This document shows, in pieces, positions 12,363 through 22,557 of a stretch of 64,000 nucleotides of DNA (its first letter is position 1; each line of letters starts with the position of its first letter). Below the pieces are notes generated by a model. That model saw only the letters and a list, made by a program, of their open reading frames with translations, was not told where the DNA came from and made no database searches. Position numbers and translations under genes: made by a program. This DNA is from Siphonodentalium dalli (lineage: Eukaryota > Mollusca > Scaphopoda > Gadilida > Siphonodentaliidae): the NCBI GenBank assembly GCA_032622095.1, contig CP136065.1, positions 37,360,732 through 37,424,731 on the forward strand. The letters run 5' to 3'.

Positions 12363-12363
12363 C

Positions 12364-12700
12364 TTAACGCAAAGGGGTGTTAATACATACACGTTTGGCT
12401 TACGGGATAAGCTATAGTATACATGAGCTATGGAAATCACAATGCACATTAAAAAATCAGTTATCGATAAAAACTCATATTTAGGACTGAAATTTACAAG
12501 GAAAATAGGTATCGATTGTGCACCGATTTTAAAATGCACACATTTTTGAACATATAACATCTGAAAATCTAATACCTGTTTGAGTATCTAATGCATGTTC
12601 GTAAAATGCACACAATTTTGAACATATAACATCTGACAGTTTAATACCTATTTGAGTATCTAATACATGTTCGTAAAATGCACACAATTTTGAACATATT
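12364..12700 (+). repeat. Element with ~72 bp minisatellite, copy 1
   Basis: Starts TAACGCAAAGGGGTGTTAAT, continues through TTGGCTTACGGGATAAGC to ATCGATTGTGCACCG, then 2-3 units of ~72 bp (AAATGCACACAATTTTGAAC, ACCTGTTTGAGTATCTAAT). The second copy is at 18.51-20.02 kb. Confidence 0.88.
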
Positions 12701-12769
12701 TATTTATTTATTTACCTCCAATAGAGGAGAATATGTATATACAAGTGTATTATGCGTATGGCCACACAG

Positions 12770-13615
12770 GAAACAAGACGATTGGTACCTTGAACGATTG
12801 GTACCTGGACGTTTCGTACCCACGGGACGATTGGTACCAGTCTTGTTTGGACGTTTGGTACCAAGTCAGGGAAGACGATTGGTACCAGACAATTTATTTA
12901 ATGTTTTACGAATATATACGTATATATTATGGTGTTATATCAGTAGTTTGACTTACTGTAGACAATTGGACCTTATAAGATAATTTTTGCAGCAGATTTA
13001 AGTGACAAAAAAGACTGAATAATAATAATATATTGATTGGCCTCAAACACATCTACATAAAATGAATGAGTGAATATTTTATTATTCTTGGTACATTTAT
13101 TTATCTCTTGGGTGAGTCTATAATGTCAATATTTGTAACTTTTGCAGCAATGCCTAATATCTTTCCTTTATGATTGGTTAGGGCATGGACGTATATTTAA
13201 TATACGTCCATGGTTAGGGCCTATGGGGTGAATTGTTTGGTCACAGCGCGTGTTGTTTTAGCTAGTGATAAATGATAAGTGTATGGGTAAGTGTATGGCA
13301 CAGTACTGTGATATATCGATACTATATCGACAATATATCGTAATTTAAACAATGTGCTACTATATATTTTGTTTTCTTATGTTTTTACTTGTTATTTTTG
13401 TCAGTGTACATGATATATATGATATTCCAATAAAACTGTAAAACACTATCACAATTAACTTTAAATATAACCCAACACAATTTTATATGGTACCAATCAT
13501 CCACACTGAAATTGTATCAATCGTCCACAGGGTACGAAACGTCCAGGTACCAATCGACCCGTGGGTACGAAACGTCCAGGTACCAAACGTCCAAGGTACC
13601 AATCGTCTAGAAGCC
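12770..13615. mobile_element. Foldback with GATTGGTACC arms
   Basis: Left arm 12776-12890 holds at least five GGTACC words (CGATTGGTACC, GGACGTTTCGTACCC). The right arm 13487-13612 has the same words inverted, in mirrored order (GGTACCAATCG, GGGTACGAAACGTCC). The middle is A/T-rich and unassigned, with a small palindrome at 13183-13212 (CATGGACGTATA inverted). Confidence 0.82.
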
Positions 13616-13822
13616 GCCACACATATTATATGGCCTATAATGCGTGGTATGTACATCGTTTCAAGATATATACATGTTTTACAATTTAGGAATAGAATAT
13701 AGAAAGATAGTTCAGACTGTTGAGGCGTCGAAGAACCTGCGATTATCAGAAATGTGTAATAAATGAAATGGCACCACGAAAGAAGCGCACTCGCATCCGT
13801 ATGGGCTAGCAACACCCATAAG

Positions 13823-15119
13823 TTATCTTGGGCGGATTAGTTGTGTGCACGTGAAGAGGGATGTTGCAGAAGCAAGAATGAAGTCGCTCCACAAAACTCC
13901 GAGAAGAATTTGGCGACCAAATGCGGCACCGAACAGGATCGCATGGAAGTGGTCTTGATGCAGAGAGTCTAGAGTGATGAACGTATCCGTGCCGAAACGG
14001 TCTATGATCATGCACCAGTAATGGTATCTTAGAGCATGCATGACAGGAGTGTTACACGAAGTGGCGATGTGTTCGATTTCATTGTTATATATACACCCAC
14101 ATAGCTTACATTTAGAATTGTTGGTGAAGAGTGTTCGGTTGAGAAGCTGTGCCAGATTTTTCAACTCCTGAGATTTTTCTGGATGATCTGCCAGGAGTTT
14201 CCATATACTCCATGATGACATTGGTACCGCATGTGGAAGAAATCGCATCTGGTTATTTGCATTCACACAGGATGACAGCCACTCTTCAAAATGACGCTCC
14301 TTGACCTTTGCTTTTGTGAAACGTTTCCAACTGGCTTTGGTCATGAAGAATCCACTTGACAGAAACTGGTTAAGGTGAGAGTCGAGATCATAGATTCTAA
14401 GAATATCGATGATGTCAGAAACGAATCCTTTGGTTTTCACTCTGAACAAGTTATAGTGGTAGAGTTTACATAAGAATACACGAAGGGGAATATCTCGTGC
14501 AGCGGGCAAGTGGATTAGATCTGCGAGGAAAGCTAGTGTCCTCAAATGAAGCTGCCTTCGAATAGGAATGATTCCAACAAGACTCAGAGAGAGGTTTGTG
14601 CTTGCGCGGCTGGGAAGAGACTGCATGTGTTTCACGCATGCATGTGCGACGTGACTTTTCGATGGTGTGTATCTGTTCGTTGTTGGGGTTCGATAGAAGC
14701 TCAGATCCATAGAGAGCTCTCGGAATAACGACACTATGTAGTAGTTTGCACATCGTAACTGGTGTAGCCATCTGAAGTGATTTTGTGCCTGCTAACGAAA
14801 AGTAACTACTGCGCATTTTCTGTGATGCTTCGTCTGCGCGGACTGTATTGTGATCAAATTTTGACTGAACTATTCCAAGGTGACGACATTCAGTGGATTC
14901 TTTTATAATTTCTCTGCAAAGCGTCCATCTACGTTGTTGACGATTGTAATCACGACGCGATTCGTTAAAAACTGTGACGATACTTTTAATAGTTGAGAAG
15001 TTGAAGTTCCATTTGGCACTATAGTCTTGGCAAATGTTTAGTAGTTCGTCCACTGACGTCCAGACCAGACTTACTGAGCGATATGATACATATGTCGTCC
15101 GCCGTTGTTGGTGATGCAC
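13823..15119 (-). pseudogene. LINE ORF2 thumb and Cys/His C-terminal region
   Basis: Two overlapping minus-strand frames carry the rest of ORF2. 15119-14466 covers the post-motif-C region (KWNFNFSTIKS, ECRHLGIV, then LLHSVVIPRALYGSEL, a typical thumb sequence). 14734-13823 gives a 303-codon C-terminal region with CKLCGCIYNNEIEHIATSC, a CX2CX8HX4C-like finger found at the end of many non-LTR ORF2 proteins. The frames overlap out of phase, so at least one frameshift lies near 14.5-14.7 kb. The stop is at 13823. Below it the 3' tail is short, with no clear poly(A) or target duplication. Confidence 0.85.
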
Positions 15120-15541
15120 AGTTAATCTCAGAGATATTCAGGCCATAGTTAGATTTTTGCAGAGAAGTGAGTAACTCGTCCACAAACACGAGGTACAGGA
15201 ACGGTGAGCTGACTGCTCCTTGTCGGGTTCCTTGTCGTATATTAAGTGCGGCTGACATGCTTCCGTTATACAAAACACGACTTGTACAATCTTGATACAT
15301 GTTGCGGATCACGCGCAGAATTTTTCCCTCAAAGCCCAATTTACTAAGTTTGTAGAGAAGACCGTCATGCCACACACGGTCGAATGCCTTCATTGAGTCG
15401 AGGAAGCATACATATGCAAGAGAATTATTGTCAATGGCGTATTGAATCGCCTCTTGCACGAGGAACGATGTCATGGAACAACCAACATTCTTTTGGAACC
15501 CGAACTGTAGGCCGTGCGGGAAGCGTTGAAGAATGGGACTC
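15019..15541 (-). pseudogene. LINE ORF2 reverse transcriptase catalytic core
   Basis: The RT core resumes beyond the MITE. It contains QFGFQKNVGCSMTSF, motif A (FLDSMKAFDRVWH, with the first catalytic Asp) and the block RQGTRQGAVSSPFLYLVF. Motif C reads SPTTADDICI, where the usual Tyr of YADD is Thr but both Asp residues remain. The frame then breaks. Full RT in this family would polymerise cDNA at the nicked target. The lost Tyr, frameshifts and insertion mark a dead copy. The clade (R1, I or Nimb-like) cannot be fixed by eye. Confidence 0.9.
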
Positions 15542-15545
15542 TTAA

Positions 15546-16039
15546 AGGCACGTGCGGCCTTAATTGTCGAAAATATTCATATTTGGTCCAAACACCGTAA
15601 ACAGAAAAACATTAAATCGTTTACAGTTCCCTTCATATATACCATGACCATCGCGTAAACAGCATGTTATCATAAAGACCTACTATATTTTACCCAAGCA
15701 AGAGCCTGATTGTGTTACAGAAGACAGCACAATGCTACTGGCTAAGCACACACAAATGGCATAAACGCTCTTTATTAGTTCCATATCGGGTGTTCACCAA
15801 CAAAGAACGCTCTTTATGTTTACCATCATAATATAAACAAACACCAGAAAAGTTACTTTTTATGCTTTTGTTTACATAACAATGGTCAAACATATGACCA
15901 TAACATACTGTTTATGCGATAATTCTTATTTGTATACGGACAAAGTCTATCTACATTTTGATGTTCTTTCTGTTTGTGGCGGTTTTTGACGGCTGGAGAT
16001 ATTTTCACAGAATACCCACCGCCAAGGCCAACCGTGTCT
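15546..16039. mobile_element. 494 bp TTAA MITE inserted in LINE RT
   Basis: Bounded by TTAA at 15542-15545 and 16040-16043. Imperfect terminal inverted repeats read AGGCACGTGCGGCC at the left and AGACACGGTTGGCC (reverse complement) at the right. It interrupts the LINE RT frame between RT blocks 2 and 3, so the ends are defined by both homology and the host frame. It contains two AACGCTCTTTAT motifs and TTTGTTTACATAAC. There is no coding capacity. Confidence 0.92.
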
Positions 16040-16043
16040 TTAA

Positions 16044-16863
16044 GAAATCTGGCCAGGAGAATGGACTCGAATAACTTATAGATTGACGAAAGCAAAGTAA
16101 TAGCACGATAGCTATCCGGTATGTCCCGTGGTTTCGGGTCACCTTTGAATAGTGGAATTATAATGCCGCATTTCAATCCATCGGGAATCCATTCGTGGGT
16201 GAGCATGGCATTAAAAAGAGTACACAATATTTTTAACAGAGAGTTTGGACAAAACATTAAGTGTTCATTAACTACATCGTCTGGGCCACCAGATTTGTTT
16301 TTCTTCAACAGTTTTATACATGCAATGATTTCTTGCTCAGTTAGCGGCTCACATAATATCGTACTACTCCAGCTCTGTGTCGATACGTTCGTCACCATTT
16401 TCACGTGATTTATTACCGATCGTTCGAAGCAGGGATCTCTGTGAACACTGGGAGTGTACAAATGTTCAAAATATTGTCTCCAGCCAGACAGCACTGAATT
16501 GGGATCACGGGTTGGTCCATTTCCGAAGTTAATAACGGGAGTAACCGTTTGCGTGTGAGCACGGGATTTCGTCAATTTCCAGAATAACGTGGGATCATTG
16601 GTCGCTGCTAATTCGACATCTAGTAGAAATTTTCTCTCCTGTGAAATTATAGCGTATGTCATAGCTCTCGGAAACGGCGTTTTGAATCCTTGTAGGCAAC
16701 ATATACATTTGAATTTACGCTTCGCGGTCTCCCGGAACGAATCCAACAGGTGCGGGCAGCCTTTACCTCTCTGTGCAAATGTGAGAGTTCTGTATTCCAG
16801 TATTTCGCGTGTGAATTGAACGTCTTTGCGACCAAGGCTTGAATAGATGTACTGTGGATACAT
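16044..16863 (-). pseudogene. LINE ORF2 linker and N-terminal reverse transcriptase
   Basis: This frame continues ORF2 after the endonuclease. It includes a linker with Cys/Arg-rich QRGKGCPHLL and ends in the first RT blocks: KNKSGGPDDV, then IIPLFKGDP, then SYRAITLLSSIYKLFESILL. These match RT blocks 0-2 of non-LTR elements. At 16043 the reading enters a MITE inserted at TTAA, so the last ~50 residues of the open frame below 16040 are MITE sequence, not LINE. Without the insertion the RT would continue at about 15541. Confidence 0.88.
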
Positions 16864-16877
16864 TCAACTATTGCCTC

Positions 16878-17850
16878 CTATAGTGCACGAACATCACGCT
16901 TTTCTGAGGTCGGATGCGTGAGAAGTTCAAGGCAACTGCTGTCCAGCAGGAAACGGTAAGCAGTTACATCTCCCTTTTCCCAGCTGTAGAGTCTCCGTGT
17001 GTATTTGATGGGATTTGTCACATTATGTATGTCTAATAGGAGAGAGCACGTCACAGGCAAATGATATGAAACGTTTAGTGTGTCGTCGTTCAACACGGAA
17101 CATCCTGTGATACAATATAACATACTTTTGTGAACGAGAATATGGTCTATCGTTGTCGGTTGTGCTACTACAATATGTGGATAGAATGTGAATTTTGGTC
17201 CGGCTAACGTCGGAAGACATAAAGTAGACTGCATAGATGCGCGCTCTAAGAATTGGTGCATCCACACCGAACGATCAGCATGACCAGCGGGAATGTTTTG
17301 TCCCCTTGAGTCACCAAGGTGTACATTTAGATCACCCATTATTATGACGGGAGCATCTTCAGAAAGTAACGATGTGTAGTTCTCCAGAGAATATATAGGC
17401 AGTCTTTAAACAGAACGTCACCCCTAAGTATACCGGTATTTGGCAGATACACCTGTAGCACGTAAACGGACGATGATTCTGTGAAGTGTAGTTTTACGCC
17501 GACGATAAAGTCACTTGTGACACGTGAATCAATTTCCGAACAGAAGATGTTAATGTCCGATCTGATCAATAATGCGACACCTTCTCTTGTGAATGAGGTA
17601 CCGGTATTGGTTGAAATAGTTTTACCGGGTTGAGTACGACCTGAAAATGGATGAGTACGACCTGTTGAGATCCAATAGGCAAGAGGCGTTTTCCTCGTTG
17701 AGCCAATGTTCTGAAATGCCTATGATGGCATATATCTGACTGTTCAGTATTTTTGTGGGGTAGCGCCGATTTAGCACCGGTGGCATTCCACGATAGCAGA
17801 TTAATCTGTTTCTTCATTTCCATTGTCATTATAATCTGATGTTGGTGGTT
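16878..17850 (-). pseudogene. LINE ORF2 apurinic-like endonuclease domain (frameshifted)
   Basis: Three minus-strand frames in different phases (17895-17566, 17569-17342 and 17339-16878) together cover one endonuclease/exonuclease/phosphatase-type domain. Recognisable motifs in order: the N-terminal SWNATG; a strand with REGVALLIRSD; GDLNVH; TTIDHILV; and a final SYHLPV. In active enzymes the last motif is usually SDHxP, so here the Asp is replaced by Tyr while His is kept. This domain nicks target DNA for target-primed reverse transcription. The frameshifts and the lost Asp show that this copy is dead. Confidence 0.85.
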
Positions 17851-18024
17851 CGGAGCGCCATGGTCTAGCGATGATATTTTTCGGCCAAAAACCATCTTGT
17901 TTCATTAATTTGACTTCAACCGATGGAATGTTCACACGAGCAGACATTGTTCCTCTCCTGGAGCTAGGAAAGATGCGCACAAATGTTGGGTTCAGTCCCC
18001 TGTTTTGAAGACGATATATGCAGA
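17801..18024 (-). pseudogene. LINE ORF1 C-terminal fragment
   Basis: A minus-strand frame of about 74 codons ends at the TAA in 17801-17803. It reads through RIFPSSRRGT, VEVKLMKQDGFWPKNI and an Asp/Asn/Glu-rich end. It overlaps the start of the endonuclease frame (INLLSWNATG) in another phase, as ORF1 and ORF2 often do in non-LTR elements. I see no CCHC knuckle in this piece. Upstream of about 18025 the frame is lost, so most of ORF1 is missing. The assignment rests on position and style, not on a diagnostic domain. Confidence 0.55.
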
Positions 18025-18239
18025 CGATATATCAAATTTCATAAACATCACTTCCAATCAGTATCGAGCATATCGCCGATGGACTTCTGATTGAACATAT
18101 TTATTGTGACCCACATATACATGGAATATTTTACAACACAGAATATATGGATAATGTTGTGGGTGCACAGGGGATCGGAGCACAATTAACCAAACTTAGT
18201 GAAGCTCCTCTCCCCTTCTACAGAACCAAGAACCTATAT

Positions 18240-18480
18240 AAGCGAGATGACTGGGTCGCGGCTGTATAGTATTCATCCAGCTCCGTTCCGTGGTTTCATA
18301 GATTCTTCCACCCCGGTTCCGTGGTTTCATTCTACTGGTCAAAGTTTTGGAGTTGCATTTCCATATATGGAGCTTTGGAATTATTCATGACTTCCATATA
18401 TGGAATGCTACTCCAAAACTTTGACTTGTATCACTAAAACCACGGAACAGGACCTGGTGGATCCAATATGGCCGCGAGTT
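18240..18480. mobile_element. Foldback element A, second copy
   Basis: Shares ATTCATCCAGCTC, TGGTTTCAT and AATTATTCATGACTTCCA with the copy at 1-262. Long arms TCAAAGTTTTGGAGT...ACTCCAAAACTTTGA are inverted around a ~60 bp centre. Confidence 0.8.
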
Positions 18481-18513
18481 AGTGACAAATATACGTCAAC
18501 AATCAACACTCTA

Positions 18514-20016
18514 ACGCAAATGGGTGTTAATACATACACGTTTGGCTTACGGGATAAGCTATAGTATACATGAGCTATGGAAATCACAATGCACATTAAA
18601 AAACTAGAATGCACTCAGAGAGATGCCAACGTGCGCAAAAATGTAATAAACAATAATTAAACAAATAATTTCACTATATTTTACTTAATTTATTTAATTT
18701 AATTTAATGTTAGCAAAAAAAGACAATTACCATTTCTTATTTCATCACAGATAAAAGGCAAATTACTATATTAATCATTTAAGTAATTAAAACCAATTCC
18801 ATGTTGCCGAAAGGATGAGACTTTAATATCGATTACATTTTTTTCAGCGGCATATTTTCATTTTCATTTTCCGATAGTCAAAGTTGACCAAAGGAGCAAT
18901 TATAAGAAATAATTAATACCATTTGTGTAAATATTGATAGCAGCCAATATTCAACAATAAATATCAATAATTAATCAATAATTATTCAATAACGATCATT
19001 TTATGTAATAATAAACTCTTCAAACGGTGTTTGTGTCAACAAATGCGTTTTGTTTTGTGTTACGTCATTCGTCGTATTTGACCCGGAACTCGGCTGAAGG
19101 TTAGGCTATTCAGCCTATTGCGTCGAATTACGAAATCGCGTTTTGAATGTCTCTCTTTTCCCGCACGATAAAAAGAGGTCTTCGCACGAACCAAAAAATG
19201 ATAAAACTTCCTAATTATAAGTAAAAATACCCAAAATGAAGGAGTCTATGTCATATGTAGGTCTATGTAGGTCCCGAAGGAGTCTATAGACTCTTTGGTG
19301 TCGAGTTCTGATGGAGAAAATGTAGGTCGATCTATTTTTGTCATAACGTATTTTGACATGGGAGAAAAAATGGAAATCGAGGCTCACTACGAGCATGCCA
19401 GTTTTAAATATAGAAACAGGGAATCCGGACAAATGGCGATATCGGCGACAAACAAATAATCGAAAACAACACATAAGATAAACATAGCAAAAACGCGGCA
19501 CAGTAAAAATGTCAGAACGCCACGAGGTTTTACGTCGTTTTTGGTGACGTCATGGAGTGAAACGGAGTAGGGTGACACCAAGCTACGTACGAATCTGTCT
19601 GATCGCCATACTGTTGCGCGAGCGCACGTAATCAGTTATCGATAAAAACTCATATTTAGGACTGAAATTTACTAGGAAAATAGGTATCGATTGTGCACCG
19701 ATTTTAAAATGCACACAATTTTGAACATATAACATCTGAAAATCTAATACCTGTTTGAGTATCTAATACATGTTCGTAAAATGCACACAATTTTGAACAT
19801 ATAACATCTGAAAATCTAAAACCTGTTTGAGTATCTAATACATGTTCGTAAAATGCACTCAATTTGAACATGTAACATCTGAAAATGATTCAAAATCTAA
19901 AACCTGTTTGAGTGTCTAATACATGTTCGTAAAATGCACACAATTTTGAACATATAACATCTGAAAATCCAATACCTGTTTGAGTATCTAATACATATTC
20001 GTAAAATGCACACAAT
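18514..20016 (+). repeat. Element with ~72 bp minisatellite, copy 2, split by an insertion
   Basis: Matches 12364-12700 in two pieces, 18514-18606 and 19630-20016, with about five ~72 bp units instead of two or three. The piece between is absent from copy 1. Confidence 0.88.
18607..19629. mobile_element. ~1.02 kb insertion defined by an empty site
   Basis: Copy 1 reads CACATTAAAAAATCAGTTATC without a break (12448-12463). Here the same text is split after the A-run, with CTAGAATGCACTCAG at the left end and GCGAGCGCACGTA at the right. Sub-terminal ACGTGCGC is inverted between the ends. No protein was recognised. The family is unknown. Confidence 0.7.
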
Positions 20017-20104
20017 CCCTTTCACTCGCAAGTACAATAACTCCTGCATTAAATATCTAGCTCACCCACTGCATGAGTTCTAGATTGCAGCTATTATCAG
20101 AACA

Positions 20105-20666
20105 TCAATTCAATTCAATTAGTTTATTCTGATCGTCAAGTTGAGACATTACGGAGATGTATGGATGGAATATAAATTATATTTCAGTACATGTATATAT
20201 TATATATGGCATAATAATAGAAGATAGAAAGGTTGGTCGGTATTCGGTTGTTTCAGTATGCCAGGCGGGTTGGTAATAAGCCTCAGGCGGACCTGAATAT
20301 TTCTAGGACCTTCTTAATAAACAATGACAGATTTTTAACTGTCTTTTGATTTCGGGTGTTGAAAAGAGCGGCTAGTTTGTAAGTGTTCGGTCTCTGGTAG
20401 TAGTAGGGTTTCAGCTATTTTATTCTAAGTTCATTAATTTCCCTACATTTCAGTACCATGTGATATTCGTCGCCGATTTCAAGATTACATAGCGTGCAAA
20501 TTCGGTCTGAGTAATCCGTATTTGTCCAAGTACCATGTTCTATATGGAGTTTGTGATTTCTTGTCCTGAAGGCCATAATATAGTTAACTGCTCTGTTATC
20601 ATCTAGGGTTAGATAATTCTCTGTTTCAAACATCTGAAGCGACGGTTTAGAGATTACATTAGTCAC
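20105..20666 (-). pseudogene. LINE 3' fragment (ORF2 C-terminus and tail)
   Basis: Minus-strand remnant of a different non-LTR element. The 83-codon frame 20666-20415 contains RTRNHKLHIEHGTW, then CTLCNLEIGDEYHMVLKC, a Cys/His finger common at the ORF2 end of CR1-like elements. After a stop, the same frame goes on for about 50 codons (LKPYYYQRPNTYKLAALFN, then an FIKKVLEIF-like end) to about 20284. The element finishes in an (AATTG)n-like tail at 20105-20120. At its upstream side the coding DNA runs straight into the 49 bp minisatellite. Confidence 0.8.
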
Positions 20667-21235
20667 GTAGGCTCCTGAACATCTGAAGCGACGGTTTAGA
20701 GATTACATTAGTCACGTAGGTTCCTGAACATCTGAAGCGACGGTTTAGAGATTACATTAGTCACGTGGGTTACTGAACATCTGAAGCGACGGTTTAGAGA
20801 TTACATTAGTGACGTAGGTTCCTGAACATCTGAAGCGACGGTTTAGAGATTACATTAGTCACGTAGGTTCCTGAACATCTGAAGTAGGTTCCTAAACATC
20901 TGAAGCGACGGTTTAGAGATTACATTAGTGACGTATGTTCCTGAACATCTGAAGCGACGGTTTAGAGATTACATTAGTGACGTAGGTTCCTGAACATCTG
21001 AAGCGACGGTTTAGAGATTACATTAGTCACGTAGGTTCCTGAACATCTGAAGCGACGGTTTAGAGATTACATTAGTCACGTAGGTTCCTGAACATCTGAA
21101 GCGACGGTTTAGAGATTACATTAGTCACGTAGGTTCCTGAACATCTGAATCGACGGTTTAGAGATTACATTAGTCACGTAGGTTCCTGAACATCTGAAGC
21201 AACGGTTTAGAGATTAATTAGTCACGTAGGTTCTT
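20628..21235 (+). repeat. 49 bp minisatellite derived from LINE coding sequence
   Basis: About twelve copies of a 49 bp unit (CTGAACATCTGAAGCGACGG plus a right half ending TCACGTAGGTTC). Starts at 20675 and 20724 show the period. One copy near 20871-20900 is shortened. Variants include GTGACGTAGG, GAATCGACGG and GAAGCAACGG. The first unit is the LINE coding DNA itself (VISKPSLQMF on the minus strand). The length is not a multiple of three, so later copies do not keep the frame. Confidence 0.95.
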
Positions 21236-21434
21236 GGTCCTGTTTTATTAAGAGTCGTATTCTCCACAAATCAAATTTTACAGGATAACACGCTATATAT
21301 ATAGCATCGGTATCTGACACTATTTGCAAATACCTTTGCATGATAAACCTTTATATCAGATTTATTAGAAAAGATCAACTTCTTCAAATTGTTCACATCT
21401 CTCCTGGTTGATGAGAACAACACGCCAACATTAA

Positions 21435-22028
21435 AGGGGTACTTTACCCAAGATGTTGTTGTTGGTTTCTATAATCCCCGAGTCGGAGAATAAGGTAACA
21501 ACTTTTCCATTCTTTGAAAGTCTGTTGAGTACGAAGTAGTGTTACGGATGACAAATTTACCGGAATGCAAAAATACAAATTGTCGTTGTCGAGTAATTTT
21601 TGTACAGTTTTCAACCAAATGAATCAAATAAAAATTATATTATATGCATAGTAGTCCCATATACTCATTTAAGTTATTGTATAGACACTAGTCAATGAGT
21701 GGCTTGAGTTTTCTCCCCCCGTATAAGCATAATGTTTCAAACGACCGTGTGTGCAATGGGTTTACTAATCCAGTATCCCTCAATTATAATTTGATTACGT
21801 TTTGTACACGGAAATTCGTATTTTAATTTACGCCATTTTATGGCTCCAGCCATAAATTCAATTTATATTAAATTATTAACTTTTAAATTATTAAATTTTA
21901 AGATAGCCTATTAACCTGAGCGTTTACAGAATACATCGTCGACTCAAATTACTTATGTTTCTATATAGTATCGATAATAGATCGTTGTTATCACCGGAAA
22001 TTTATTGAAAATGGCGTACAGTACCCCT
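21435..22028. mobile_element. TTAA element with AGGGGTACT ends
   Basis: TTAA at 21431-21434 and 22029-22032 flank AGGGGTACTTTACCC and a right end GTACAGTACCCCT. It is 594 bp without coding capacity. The inverted repeat is short (about 9 bp), so the family is uncertain. Confidence 0.7.
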
Positions 22029-22099
22029 TTAAGTTATGGTTTATACGACATTTTAGTGAGAAAAATAAATACTTAGGATTGCGATATATATGTTTAGTG

Positions 22100-22325
22100 T
22101 TGGCGATTACCACGGGTTCGATTACCCTTTGTCATTCAGGGTAAGGAGGAAATGCCCTCCAGTCATGGCCCCTCGAAATCAAGCCAATCAGAATTATCCA
22201 ACCAGGAACGGTCTCCTAAACAGGACATTCGACATTTTAGAGTTAAAGGGACTAAATGTCTTCGACGTGGGTTATAAAAGTATGTACATTGGATTTGATT
22301 TGATTTATTTATTAAAGTGATATGT
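22100..22325 (+). mobile_element. Possible SINE fragment
   Basis: A box B-like GGGTTCGATTACC at 22114-22126 sits in tRNA-like context. The body ends in TTGATTTGATTTATTTATTA, a LINE-style tail. No box A is seen, so the 5' end is probably lost. Confidence 0.35.
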
Positions 22326-22557
22326 GTATCGGTAACAATATACAGAATATAATTATCACAAAACTAAAATATCATAAAAACAAAATAATGATCACATCCG
22401 GCCATACAGTCACTATGAGCTGATATAACCAGTATCATCAACAGGTACATGAAAAAAAAACATTGACTTAAGTTTGCTCTTATTTTCATTATTAATAACC
22501 AGCCAATAACGAGATTTAGCTTATAAGAACTTGTTATGTAAGCATTACTTTACCTAG

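Noticed and set aside
12733-12951. Frame with repeated DDWYQ-like residues, as if a repeat protein
   Set aside because: The pattern is forced by GGTACC words in a foldback arm. The mirrored arm shows that DNA structure, not protein, is repeated.
15886-16040. Last part of the 325-codon LINE frame as genuine RT
   Set aside because: Below 16040 the translation is MITE DNA, shown by the same sequence at 43.6 and 51.8 kb.
20628-21235. 49 bp direct repeats look like a CRISPR array
   Set aside because: The repeats are back to back without unique spacers, derive from a LINE, and the genome is eukaryotic.
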